Shown here piece by piece: positions 1 to 11,400 of a stretch of DNA of 64,000 nt. The stretch's first letter is position 1, and the number at the start of each line of letters is the position of its first letter. The notes beneath the pieces are model-generated. The model saw only the letters and a program-made list of their open reading frames with translations. It did no database searches and was not told where the DNA came from. Position numbers and translations under genes: made by a program. The stretch spans positions 446,503 to 510,502 of the forward strand of contig VZSF01002155.1 of assembly GCA_013398295.1 (NCBI GenBank). The letters run 5' to 3'. The stretch comes from Chionis minor (lineage: Eukaryota > Chordata > Aves > Charadriiformes > Chionididae).

Positions 1-227
1 TAACAATGATACATGAAATAGCTGTTATAGTTAATATTCATACTGCTTTTTTTTTGACTCCTGAATAATGGTTTTTTTCTTGAACATATATTCTTAACTT
101 CAAATGCAAGAAATCCAGTAGTTGCCTGTAACTTTTAGTTTTTTCTTCTTTCTGCTTTTAAAGCTCTATGAATGTGCACAGGCACCCCAGGCAGTACATG
201 TTTACAATCCCTCTTGTCTTTCTGTAG

Positions 228-424
228 GTGTCATAGTTTCTACAGTAAACGATACTCTCGTGCCTTATATTTAGGAGCCAAAGCTATCCAGCTTAATAGT
301 AACAGTGTTCAAGCTCTCCTGCTGAAAGGAGCTGCTCTTAGGAATATGGGCCGAGTACAGGAAGCCATTATACACTTCCGTGAAGCAATACGTCTTGCAC
401 CTTGCAGGCTGGATTGCTATGAAG
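228..424 (+). CDS. ANAPC7: ANAPC7 internal exon (TPR region)
   Basis: The acceptor is TTTCTGTAG just before 228 and the donor GGTGAGT follows 424. The exon opens with the last base of a split Gly codon, reads CHSFYSKRYSRALYLGAKAI and ends with the first base of another Gly codon. It encodes TPR helices. The upstream ATG at 172 lies in intron and is not a start. Confidence 0.96.
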
Positions 425-3400
425 GTGAGTGAAGTGAAGCTACGCAAGTTTACAGTGTTGGTTGGGGTCGTGATGATGACAGTTAGGCAAGGCAAAGGAA
501 GAGACAGGACTTCTCTCCTGCTGACTTTCTAGTAAATATTGGTACCCGAAAACCTATAAAGCTCTGGTAGAAGTGGTCAGATGAGAACGCATGTAGAGAA
601 TGCACTAGAGAATGCATGTATTCATAAGAATAATTTTCAATCAGGGCTGTTTGTTTGTTTTTGTTTAATCTGGATATAAATAGACTTGGGTGTTTTGAGC
701 AGATCACTTTTGGATGATGATGTTAACTGTATGGTTAGTTCCACTGGAACTTCGTTTTGTTAGGCTTTTGCCGTATCTATTTAAATCTTATTGATCTCAA
801 CAGTAGCTTCAAGTAAATAGTGAGTTTTGAAGAGTCCAGGTGCAGTATTAATATCCCAGTACTGGAATTGGATAAAAATCTTAGATTGGGTGTACTGAGT
901 CCTAGGCTTTTTTTTTTTAAGTGCCTGCCCATAAATAAAAGCAATGAGTCAATGATCTGTAGAATGGATGTGCTAAAATGTAGGCTTGTGAAAATAGACA
1001 AAAGGATTGTATGAGAGGTGTTAAACCTTGAACCAGTTTTTAATGTGGCGGTGCATTCTAGGGTCAGTTTTCTTAGGATTTCCTGGTTGTCAGATCTTTT
1101 CAGTGGTACTTGCTTCTATGCAATTATTGTTTAAGTAAAACCAAACTGATTATGCTGTAATATTCAGTAGTGAAATTTTGTTTTGTTTTGTTTCTTACTT
1201 TTTCATTTACTCAAAATGGAGAGTGTTAATCTGATTCTCCTGGCTCTTCCAGTTCCGTATCTTGTGCTTTGTGGTGGGCACAGTGCTGTAGATGCCCTGC
1301 TGGAGTGGAAGGCGCACATTTAGAAGCACTCTGATGCAGTTTTACTTTTGCTTGAATAGTTTTGCTTCTGCAACTAAGGAAGGAGCATGTAATCTGTCAT
1401 AACTTAGTCTTTTGTCAGATGTTGGTCCTGGGAGATGGTCATCCATCTCCTACCTTCGTCTCAGGTTCTGTGTAGAACTGTGTGCCATTTTAATATTTGT
1501 GTCTAAGTTTCATTATCTGCAAGTTTCTTTGCCACCTTTTTGAAAAATGTTGGGTATAGAGTCAGTTTCTCAGTTGCAATTTTTATTTGCTTATTGGAGT
1601 GTCGGTTGTTTGGAGTCTGAGTGCAAGTAATTGAGGAGGTGCAAGTGTCCATGGTGCCAACTCAAAAGCTGAAATGTTTTCCTGTTTGTATCATCAGGTC
1701 TCATCGAATGTTACCTAGCATCCAGCAGCATCCGTGAAGCTATGGTTATGGCAAATAATGTGTATAAAACTCTGGGAGCAAATGCCCAGACGCTCACTCT
1801 GTTAGCAACAGTTTGTCTCGAAGACCCAGTCACGCAGGAAAAAGCAAAAACGTTACTGGACAAAGCGCTAACGCAAAGACCTGATTACATTAAAGCTGTG
1901 GTAAAGAAAGCAGAACTTCTTAGTAAGTTCCTTTTTTCCCCCCATATCGACTTATTTAAAGCATCCTGTTTTACATGGAAAAGTCTTTTGCAGCCCCATC
2001 AATATGAAGAATGAGCAGGGATGTTACTGCCTGGGGATTTATCACTTCTATCCTGAAGGAAAAATCATGGGAATTAATTGCGTCTAACAACTGATGTTAC
2101 ATCAGCACTTAAAACAATTGCAAACAAAATGTTTTGACTTCAAAGTGTATGTAATTGTGATTGTAGCAGTTATTGTGATAAAAAGTCATTGTTTAGAGTT
2201 AATCTTGCAAAAAGCGTATCCCTGCTATCCCTCATGCTGACAGTTCTGAAGGAAGAAATAGTCTTGTGTTCTGATGGCTCTTTGTGTACACTCTGACTTT
2301 TTACAGATTTATCTAAACTATTAATTAAAACTGTAGTTTTGCATATAAACAGGTAGAGAACAAAAATATGAAGATGGAATTGCTTTGCTGAGGAATGCAC
2401 TGGCTAATCAGAGCGACTGTGTTCTGCACCGGATACTGGGAGACTTTCTTGTAGCTGTCAATGAGTATCAGGAAGCAATGGACCAGTACAGCATTGCCCT
2501 AAGGTAAAGCAGAGGCTACTCTGAGATTGAAGTATGTTTATAAGAACCAATAATAAACTTGACTAAGTAAACAGTTGAGCCAGTAATTGACTTGGGCATG
2601 CATCAGAGGTAGCTTTATCATTCTCCCTTAAACAGAAACATACAAATGACATCCTGTTAATGAATTAGTTGGTCATAAGGCTTTCAACTGAGAAGTGCAA
2701 AACTGAGGGACTGCATTAATGCGAAGCGTGTCGCTAGGCATGTGATTCCTTGACTAATGAAAGGATTAAGGCATAGATTTATTTATAGTTAGTAATTATG
2801 ATATAGTCAGGCACTTAAGGTCCATTCCTTTAAACTAGAAGGTATTGCTGAGCTATTAAGTAAATTTTAATAGTGTGATGCAATTTAACATAACCTAAAT
2901 GTTTTTTTAGGGTGTTACCATGTTAATTGTTACCATGTTTTGATTTCAACAAGTTAAATTTACCTTAAATCGAGCACATTATATCCACCATAAACTTACA
3001 TAGCGTTAATGGGGCAGCTGGTTTTTCCTTGCATATAATATATTTAATCACAGGCATTTAAGTTTTTAGTGCTTTCATTTTACTTTATAATTAATATTGT
3101 CTGGAATAGTGTGATGTTTAGATAAGCACATTCTTGGGGATGAACAGGTTTTGTATAAAGATTTAATTAATACTCAACATTACAGTCAGCCTGAGGTGAA
3201 GCTACATCTAAATTGAACTTGATGATGGTGTTAAAACAGGAAGTGCAAACAACAGATGAGACTTCCCCCCCTTCCCTTTCCGTCCCCCCCCAATAATGTC
3301 ACAAATATAAGGAAAAAAAAAACCTGGGGAAAATGCTTTCTTTCTTTTTACTTTCTTCAGTTTGGATCCCAATGATCAGAAGTCACTAGAAGGAATGCAG

Positions 3401-3550
3401 AAAATGGAAAAAGAGGAAAGTCCAACCGACGCAACCCAGGAAGAAGACGTGGATGATATGGAGGGAAGTGGAGAGGAGGGGGACTTGGAAGGCAGCGACA
3501 GTGAAGCCGCTCAGTGGGCAGATCAAGAGCAGTGGTTTGGCATGCAGTAA
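228..3550 (+). CDS. ANAPC7: Anaphase-promoting complex subunit 7 (APC7), C-terminal part, four exons
   Basis: Joined exons 228-424, 1698-1922, 2353-2503 and 3361-3550 form one open frame of about 254 residues ending in TAA at 3548-3550. The protein reads as the C-terminal TPR superhelix of APC7 (helix pairs such as ALYLGAKAIQLNSNSVQALL and AVVKKAELL), then an acidic tail ending EQWFGMQ. All three complete introns are GT-AG and every junction keeps frame. APC7 is a scaffold TPR subunit of the APC/C ubiquitin ligase. By family knowledge its homodimer caps the TPR lobe and helps dock coactivators and substrates in the nucleus and cytosol. The N-terminal exons lie left of the window, so the gene is partial here because of the window edge and not because of damage. 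It converges on ATP2A2. Identification is by direct recognition of the protein and is very secure. Confidence 0.97.
1698..1922 (+). CDS. ANAPC7: ANAPC7 internal exon (TPR region)
   Basis: The acceptor ATCATCAG precedes 1698 and the donor GTAAGT starts at 1923. The first two bases complete the Gly codon opened in the previous exon. The exon reads LIECYLASSSIREAMVMANN and onwards through KAVVKKAELL, then two bases of a Ser codon. It is 225 nt and encodes consecutive TPR helices. Confidence 0.96.
2353..2503 (+). CDS. ANAPC7: ANAPC7 internal exon (TPR region)
   Basis: The acceptor AAACAG precedes 2353 and the donor GTAAAG starts at 2504. The frame from the previous exon gives S-REQKYEDGIALLRNALANQ and continues to EYQEAMDQYSIAL. 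The last two bases begin a Ser codon completed in the next exon. It encodes the last TPR helices. Confidence 0.96.
3361..3550 (+). CDS. ANAPC7: ANAPC7 terminal coding exon with acidic tail
   Basis: A pyrimidine-rich tract and CTTCAG precede 3361. The exon reads S-LDPNDQKSLEGMQKMEKEE, then a Glu/Asp-rich stretch (DVDDMEGSGEEGDLEGSDSE), and stops at TAA 3548-3550 after FGMQ. The tail is predicted to be disordered and strongly acidic, as in other vertebrate APC7 proteins. Confidence 0.96.
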
Positions 3551-5580
3551 TGGCCTCTCATCCTGCTGCTTGTTTTGGCACTTGAACATACCACTAGGGC
3601 CATTCTTCTTTGAAGAACATAAACTGGGATTTTTGCAGTAACAAAGGACTTCTTTTTTTTGTTTGTTTGTTTTCCTTAAATAAGACTCTGAAACCATTTA
3701 CTAGTTCTATGCATCTCAATACCATGGAGATTCTTGATGCTTCTATTTATTAAGTGTAAGGGACTAACTGTATCGGAGATTATTTGCAACTTGCATTTAA
3801 AAAAATTCCTGCTAAACTAAAAGCATTAGAATCTGAAGTGTGTAATAAGGCTGTTGTTTATGATGAAAACAATGTCTAAATTCTGTCCAGGGCTAAGTGT
3901 GCTTGATTGATTTGTAAATACAGTGGTTTGTACTCCTTTGTGGAAAAGGTCTTAGTCTCTCGTTTGTACGCTACCATTTGGGCTCACGCTCCTGTTGAAG
4001 TCTGGAGGAGTCGCTCGGGTGTGGCTGAAAGCAGCACTTCTCTCTTGCTGTGTTTGTTGAATTAATTTTTTTTTCCAGAAGGCATTACATGTGCTATAAA
4101 GGTGAAGTTTGGTACGCTAGGCAACTTTGACTTACAGCACACTTTTGTAGCTGACTGGTTTCTGTGTGTGCAGAACTGAGCCAGTGTTGGAGAATTACAG
4201 TCATTTCCCCAATCCTTACTAAACCCTGTAATCATTTAAAGTCTGTACATGAACATTTATTTTTATATGCAGTTTAGTTTCATTTCAGTATGTTACTAAA
4301 AGGTTTTACAGCAGTGACTCAAAGCACTTCACATGCTGTATGCAGCACTGCCATTTAAAATGATATATAAAAAGAATTCATCCCTCTTCATGTGCGTTGC
4401 TGTAGAAATGTTAAATTATGCAAATACACATATTGTCTTGTTTTTGCCATGTTTATATACTTCATGTTTCCATCAAGTAACATTTGAATTCATGTGTTTT
4501 CCCTCACCTTTTGAGGCAAAAGTGCATCGCTTCATGTACAAATTCTCAACGTCAGCATTTCAAGGCTGAGCTGCTTTGTGTAATCTAGAAACCGTTTCAG
4601 TTCGGTGGGCTTGATGCGTGGGAGGAGGAATTACTTCTTGCTCTTATTTTTCTTACAGTTCCGATTTCCTTACTCTTTACTAAACCATGTATTTTTATCT
4701 TTATATTGGCAATTTAATCCCTTTTATATTTATTCTGTTGCCACAAGTATGCTGGAGCACACAGACTTTCTACAAAGCTAAACAATAGTTTTGAGTATCA
4801 GTTGGAGGGAAATTGCTATTTGATAGAAATACATGACATGCAAAACAAGCTTCCCCTGGCTGTAGATGTATTAACGCAGATACGGGTGAAATATCTTTCC
4901 CTCTGCGGTGTGTATTTATATCAGTTAGAAAAACACAACAAAAAGAATAGGCAGATTATTTCTGTTATAGTCTGGGAAATATTTTGGTATGTCACATTTT
5001 ACAAAGGAGAAGTCTAATAGTTTATCTATGTAAAAAAAGTAAACAACTGAGTATCTGTTCTCTCTGGAATTTTGTGGGCTTTAGACTTTCCAGACTTTCC
5101 AAAATACCAAATTAAGTTTCAGTTATTTGAAGGCTATATGGGAAGAACAGAAAAGCATGTGGTGCTGTCTTGGTGATCGAATTAGCATAAGGTGCTCTTT
5201 CATTAAGCAAATACACCAAATGGCTGTATTTCCGTTGGAGCAAACATTTTGTTAATTGCATTCTGGTGGGTGAGAGGCCTGATCCTGTTCTTTTACGAAG
5301 AATCTGGTTACACCATTACTGTGTGATGTGGTGAATAGATTTCAGCTCATTGCACGTCCTTCATAACAGAAAGAAATACACATGTACAAGCAAATTCAAA
5401 GTGTCTCTTTTTTTAAAAAAAACCCTGCTTTGTTTTCTCCTGGAGCGTTCATCAGATTGTATTCTGCATCTGAAAGCTGGGTAGCTTCATTAGCTTTCTA
5501 GTTCTATTCTAAGTCTGTATTGTGGATGCAAGAATGGAGTTCCTGATGTTATTAAACTACAGAGAGGTTGCATTTAATTT
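3551..5580 (+). promoter_or_regulatory. ANAPC7: Probable ANAPC7 3'UTR with candidate poly(A) signal
   Basis: AT-rich non-coding sequence follows the ANAPC7 stop. I saw no AATAAA on the + strand in the first 2 kb. The first poly(A)-like hexamer I found is ATTAAA at 5551-5556, followed by a T-rich stretch, which would give a 3'UTR of about 2 kb. The end point is inferred. RNA evidence could move it either way. Confidence 0.4.
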
Positions 5581-8400
5581 TGATAAGAGAAGTATAGGAG
5601 GTATGTAATGCGTATTTTGCAAGCTGCTCAGCCGTTTTTTTCTAGTGGTTCCTTTAAGCGTCGTTAATCGCAGATGGAAACCACTGGCCTTATACATTTC
5701 TCTGAAACATTTACATAGAACAGGAAACAGGAGAACCGCAGTTTTACTAAAACCATTCTGTAGTATGTTTGTAGATAATCTGATAATCTCTCCTTTTAGA
5801 ACAGCCGGGAAACTAAAACTACTTCAAGATGAGCGTGCTGTAAAGAAAACATCGGAGTACTTTGTGCAGCTTTAGCAAACAAGCCCAGGTACACCTAGGA
5901 ACACCTTAAGGTGGCTGTCAAAATAGAGTTGTGGCCTTGCTGCTTTGTTTTTTTGAGAACTTGGCTCTTTAATGAAAGTGAAAAGTTCAGTCAGATCCTG
6001 CAGATTACACCTTTGTGAGTACCTGATGGATTTGGGTTATAGAGCTTCGGTATGGTCTTTGCTAATAGTTGTGTGGAGTAAGGAACTTTCAGATGCCATA
6101 CATGTCGAGTGCATTTGAGATTATATAGATAGATATATTTAGCACTAGCTTCAGAATTCTAGAGGGATTCTTCTTGCCTATTAATGAGCCTTTATTAGCG
6201 CCCTAATTTTAGAATGTGATCTCTGGTTTTGCAGAGATCTTGTACTCTCAAATTCAGTTACTGGTATTCTACTTCAGGGAATATAACAATTAGCACCATA
6301 ATAGGCAGCTGACCTCATTCCGTCCCTCACTCGTGTGCTGTGCCGCATAGAAGAAAAGATGATAAATCTCAAAACCGAAGTCCGGACTGTCAGATCCGTG
6401 ATGTGAGCTCCCCAAAGCGCAGCGATGGGCAGGTGAGGCCAGCAAGCCGTTGCCATCCAGTTGTGTTGTGCAGCGCTGGCATGTCAGCACGCCCTAGTCT
6501 CTGGGGCTGGGTCAGGGTAGAGTGCCCGTGTTTGCTCAAAATCTTTGAATTGGAATCACAGATGTCATTACTAACTTTTGATTCCTTCCTACTTTGTGAT
6601 AGGGAAGACAGAACTGATGCAAAGGGACAGAATTTCTTCAAACCTTACATAGACTTGGGTAAGGGCTAGAATACTTGATTTGCCAGAGCCTAAAAGCAGC
6701 ATGCGTCCACAACGTGGCTAGGAATTATCTAAGTAATGTAATGTATGGTCTGTAGCAAGCGATTTGCCCGTGCTTTATTCTGTAACGTGCTGATAATACC
6801 TGAAATACTGGCAGTGTTTCTAATTCTGATTTCCAGATCCTGGGAATCTAAGATCTGTGAAGCAGACATAATAGAAAGAACTGAGGACTGCTGGCCAATA
6901 TAAATGTTTTCTGTCTAACTGAGGTGTTTTTCCCTGTTCTGTTACTTCTGCTTGTACAGAGGTTTTTTTATTAACTAGGAGCGCTCTTTCCCCCCCGCCC
7001 CCTTTCAGTGACTGTCTTCCTCATTAGGCCTGCTTTTGTCTGGCGCTTGTTCCCTCCTTGCTTTTCAGGAGCTCAGAGATGTGGAAACTGATCCATCCGG
7101 GATGGAAGCAGGGAGTATTTCTTATTCAGCAAACCTTATTTCCTCACTTAGATCTCAGCTGTAGGGAAATCTTAAAGGCTGTGTCTGCCATTGTAATTTC
7201 TAGTCACACAAATATACCACAACTAAGTATCTCTTAAAAAAACCAGATCTAAATCAGCGCAGTCTCTAGCAGTCTTAAATTTAGGAGCCTTAGCTGGGCT
7301 TAAACTCAGTATAAACCCATGATTTCAAACATAGCCTTCGGCAGGGCTTAAAGTAGCGTATTCTGGATAATGTGTATTCAGTACTGCCCATCAGTAAATT
7401 GATACAATTTTATGTAGTGCTCAGCAAAGCTCAAGTATGTTGCAGCAGATTTTGCTGTGGTTTCTTTTACTGAAAGGATTCAGTGTGAGCCTAAAGAATG
7501 ATTCCCCTGCCCGTTATGTTCCTGTGCTGCCAGGGTCACGGTTTGAAAAGTAACCCTGTGAGTGGATGCCTGAATCTACCTCAAAAATATTCCCACTCCT
7601 ATCCTTCTCTTTCTTTTTAACTCTGCCAACCTCTTTGCTGTTTTTTTCATCCCCCTTTTTTGTTTTTTTTTGGGTTTTTTTGTTTTTTTTGGTTTTTTTG
7701 TTTTTTTTTTTTAAATCCTTTATCTCTTCACTTTGTAGCCCTGTAAAAGGTTGGTTGGTTTAAGGAGGAGAGGGCAAGAACTGTAAAGCTGTTGTTGGAA
7801 GTGCTGGAGCCCTGGCCTGAGGCTTTGGTGATAATTAACATGTTTGTGACCCTGGTAAGCAGATCTCAGAGGGAAGGGTAGCAGGGCAGGAGGAATGCCG
7901 GCCTGGAAAGGGGAAGGACCGGCGGGCTGGTTAAGATGTCCTTTGGAAGCCAGCCAAGAGGAGGCAGGGAGATGCCTCATGCTGGGTATTTGGGTGGGGG
8001 GTGAAAAAAAAAAAGGTGATTCTGGTGCAAACACAGCTCAGCGAAAAGTAAAATGTTCACGTGGGAAACGTCAATGTAACAATTTATATATAAAGTAAAG
8101 CCTTTTGGCTAGTCCCTGTCTACCATTGTTGATGACAACAAAACAGAAAGAATAATCTATGTTTTCTCTTACAGTCTTGAGCATGGCGTTTACTTTGTGA
8201 ACTTTAATGGTTGTGTAACGCTGGGTATGGAATGTGCAGGGGAAGCCTCTGCTGCGGTGGGTCACAGACAGATGTTTACACTGTAAAAGCCTCCATTCCA
8301 AATAACTTCCCCGGAGAGGCCAAGAACTTTATAAGTTTGGAGATCAGATTACTTTTGCCCCTTTATCATCCAGTGAAAAGACGAATGCGTGCAAACAGAG
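5581..8400. other. Intergenic, AT-rich, no gene recognised
   Basis: Only short chance open frames are present. The one striking element is the interrupted poly-T tract at 7640-7712, listed separately. I recognise no exon, RNA gene or transposon. Confidence 0.6.
7640..7712. repeat. Interrupted poly-T / T-G low-complexity tract
   Basis: Runs of 6-12 T are separated by G, GG, GGG or CCCCC over about 70 bases (for example TTTTTGGGTTTTTTTG). The translation here is only Phe/Leu/Ser low complexity and is not a gene. It is the longest simple tract in the window. Confidence 0.9.
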
Positions 8401-11400
8401 TGACGGTTTGGGGCTCGAACGAGAGCAGTACAGTTCCTGACTTATGATTTTTAAAAGCGATGGGATTTTCTACATCTGGCGCTTGCCAGTACTGCTTCTT
8501 AAAGGACGAGAGACGCCATCTACAGAGCGGCGTGTCCTGCCTGCGGTGTGTTTGACCCGCGCCTGGCGTGGCAGGGAACACTGACCTCACATTCTGAACG
8601 TTTGCCCGTGGACACTTCAGCTATCTTTTTTTTTCAGCTAAGTGTTCCAGAGCGCTGTGAGCCTCGTCTAGAGGACAAAGGGGAGGAAAAAAAAATCCCA
8701 TGTCCTGAGACTTGACCGTACATAAAAATATATATTTACAGAGAACAAAAAGTCCAATTACATGGAAGTGTCTGGACAGGCAGGCAGCAGTGGCACACTG
8801 CTTAGCTAAAGGGGGATTCGGTGATTTGGAGCAGCTCCCAGTTGGGCTCCCTGGGCTGGGAGACATGTAGCGGTTGGTAGAAGTGAGCTACTTAGTTGGC
8901 AGTTGATCCAGGAACTGGGGTTGATCTGGCATCCCAAAAGGGCCCATTCCTGTGCTGGAGAGGCGGCGGGTTGCCCCGTGCTTTGCTATAAATGCTGTTG
9001 AGATGCCAGCTCTTTCCCTGAACTATTTAACTACTTTAAAATTCCCAGAATTTTTGTTGTTCCTGCTTTTTTTCCTAATGTTTACTGTATAATACATTGT
9101 TTTATTCCTTGGTGTGCAATATGGTTTGATGAGTTGAAGCTGGTAACTTGGCTTCATCCTCTTGGAATAGTAAATAGTTTTCCAGGAAACAAGCGTGATG
9201 ACATCAGTGGAGCAAGAACAGGAATCTGGATACGCGTCTTCCTTAGACTGGTCTGTGTAAGCTGCCATCCATATGGTTCTTGAGATTCACGTTTGTCTGT
9301 CGGGAAGCCAGTAAAAAGCTGCGATCTGTGACTGAGCAGCTTTTTTGCCTTGTAAAACTTGCGGGGGTCCCAGCTGGCCAGTGCTGGAGTGGGATGATGA
9401 TGTAACCTCACTTTCTGGTTTCCCTGCTTTGGTCCATGGTGAAAGTGAGATGGGGGCAACGTTTGTATGGATTGAGCTGTTGCTGTCGATCTGGTAGTCC
9501 CACGTGGCCTGCAACGCAGGTATCTGTTTAACTAACACAGGGGAAATTTGGCATTACTCCGAAAAAAACCCCAGTAATTCTTGTATTTGCCTAAGTTCTA
9601 GCTGGCCTAGGCAGCTCCTGGATTCTGGTGTTGCTGCTGGCTGTTACAAGAGGAGGAACAGGATACGGAGACAGGCTTTAACCTTTCCTCGGCTCACCAG
9701 GACAGCTTTTAATAGGTAGAAAAGGAGGTGATGGCTCCAGCTAACCTTTCGGTGTCTGTTCTGCGGAGGATAATGTCACGCTGAAACTTGGCCAATTCGA
9801 TAAGGCTGGAGGACTCTGTGAAGTGTTTGTGACCCTTATGGAAATACTGGGCTCTGAGAAGTTTTAAGGACCTTCCACCCAGTAACGCTCCAGCCCTGAA
9901 AATATGTGAGTTTTTACAAAAGGGCTTTAACCCTTTCTGTGCTGTGCTTTGATTTCTGCTTTTGTTCCTGCTGCCTCTTTTGCCCAAAAAAGGTCGATTA
10001 GGAAACAGATGGGTTTCATCTCCTTATATGCTATGAATTACCACCCATGACGTAAATTCAGAGGCTTTACATGGTGGAAGGAAGAACGTCCATCATCTGA
10101 CTGTAAGTAGGTGTAGAGACGTTTACAACTTGCTACAGGGATTCCGTGGGTAGGAAACAGGGTGGCTGGGCACGCAGCCGTGGCACGGAGGGAAGCGGTG
10201 CCTATCGCAGGCAGGACTCGGCCCTTCTCCCCTGCCCTGAGGGAAGGGGAAGGCGTATGGCCTGTGCCTAACCCCAGTCTAGTCCCAGTGCCAGCTCAGT
10301 GACGGCTGCCTTTCCACTGGGCTGTTAGCGACCGGTGAAAGAGGAACAAAGTAGCTTGGTGGGACGCTGCCAGCGGGGCTTTCCCTGAGATGGAAGTGTC
10401 TTGGTGACAAACTTCAAAGACCAACGCCTGCCGCACAGCTGGTGAGGGGAGCTCCTAATCCCATTAGGCTTTACGATCCGAGTGTCAGCAGCTCTGTTTT
10501 GTGAAAGGTTGGATGTTGTTAGTCTTCCAAAGTACATTTGTTGGATAAAAGCCCTTCTGTTTTAGGTAGAGACCTCCCTAATGAGCATGTGGAACTTGAT
10601 TAAAGTGGAAGGAAGAATTAAATGCTGAACTGGTCCTACCAGTGCAGCTCTGAGTAGATGCAGAAAAGCGACTTCAGGAGTTCGAGCAATTTCCAAGAAG
10701 AGGAGAAAAGCCTGGGAAGTCTGTGTGATCCAAGGCCAGCATCAACTTGAGAAAGGAATTCAGGATTTCAATTTCAGGTGCTTGAATTTCTCTTCAACAC
10801 CTTTATTCGCTCTGTCTTCCAACCGGAACTAAGGGAATGAGTGCCTGGTTCCCCACTGCGGTAGCCAGCCGCCGACAGCACAAGCCGTGCTCTGGTTTAG
10901 TTACAGGCGCTGATGTCTATCTGCAACGTGCACATTCATTCTTCAGGCTCGTTTTGGCACGTCGCATGCAGCTTTTTGCCATCTTATTGCGGAATCTGGT
11001 TGACACAATGCTGGGATGCGGGTAGAAATGTCAGTGGTGCAGCTCGGGGAGGTTCTGTAACTCTGGGAGGCGGAGGACTTGTTAAAGCAGGTTCTGGGTG
11101 CTTTGGAAACTTGGCCCTGGTTTCTGCCAGGCCACCTGCAGTTTGCGTGCCTCGTCTGACGGAGTGGAGATTGAGTCGATGCCATAGCGATTTCCTTCTG
11201 GGTTTTTTTCCTTTTTGGTCTGTGAGAGGTTTGGGAGCTGCGAGCGGGAGCAGCGTGGGGTTTGGAAAGCTGCCCATCATGAGTCCATACTCTTTGGTTG
11301 AGGCTGAAATTTCCAGCACCTGCCGGCTGGTTTGAGAGCACGGGTGGGTGGCTTTGGCTTGGTTTTTTGTGCTCTCAGTTCACTGAAGGTATAAAGCCCC

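Larger units (their letters stand above)
1..3360 (+). other. ANAPC7 introns
   Basis: The non-coding parts are 1-227 (end of an intron), 425-1697, 1923-2352 and 2504-3360. They are AT-rich, with pyrimidine tracts before each acceptor. I see no embedded gene, small RNA hairpin or mobile element in them. Confidence 0.8.

Noticed and set aside
172..227. ATG at 172 as an ANAPC7 start
   Set aside because: It precedes a clear acceptor (TTTCTGTAG) and the encoded residues do not belong to APC7. The true N-terminus is outside the window.
7566..7763. Phe/Leu-rich 65-codon frame resembling a membrane peptide
   Set aside because: It is the translation of the interrupted poly-T tract and is not a protein.
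10913..11341. Overlapping open frames of 111-140 codons on both strands
   Set aside because: They overlap each other in several frames in a GC-rich stretch. They have low-information composition, no known domain, and no flanking splice or promoter logic. These are best explained as chance.
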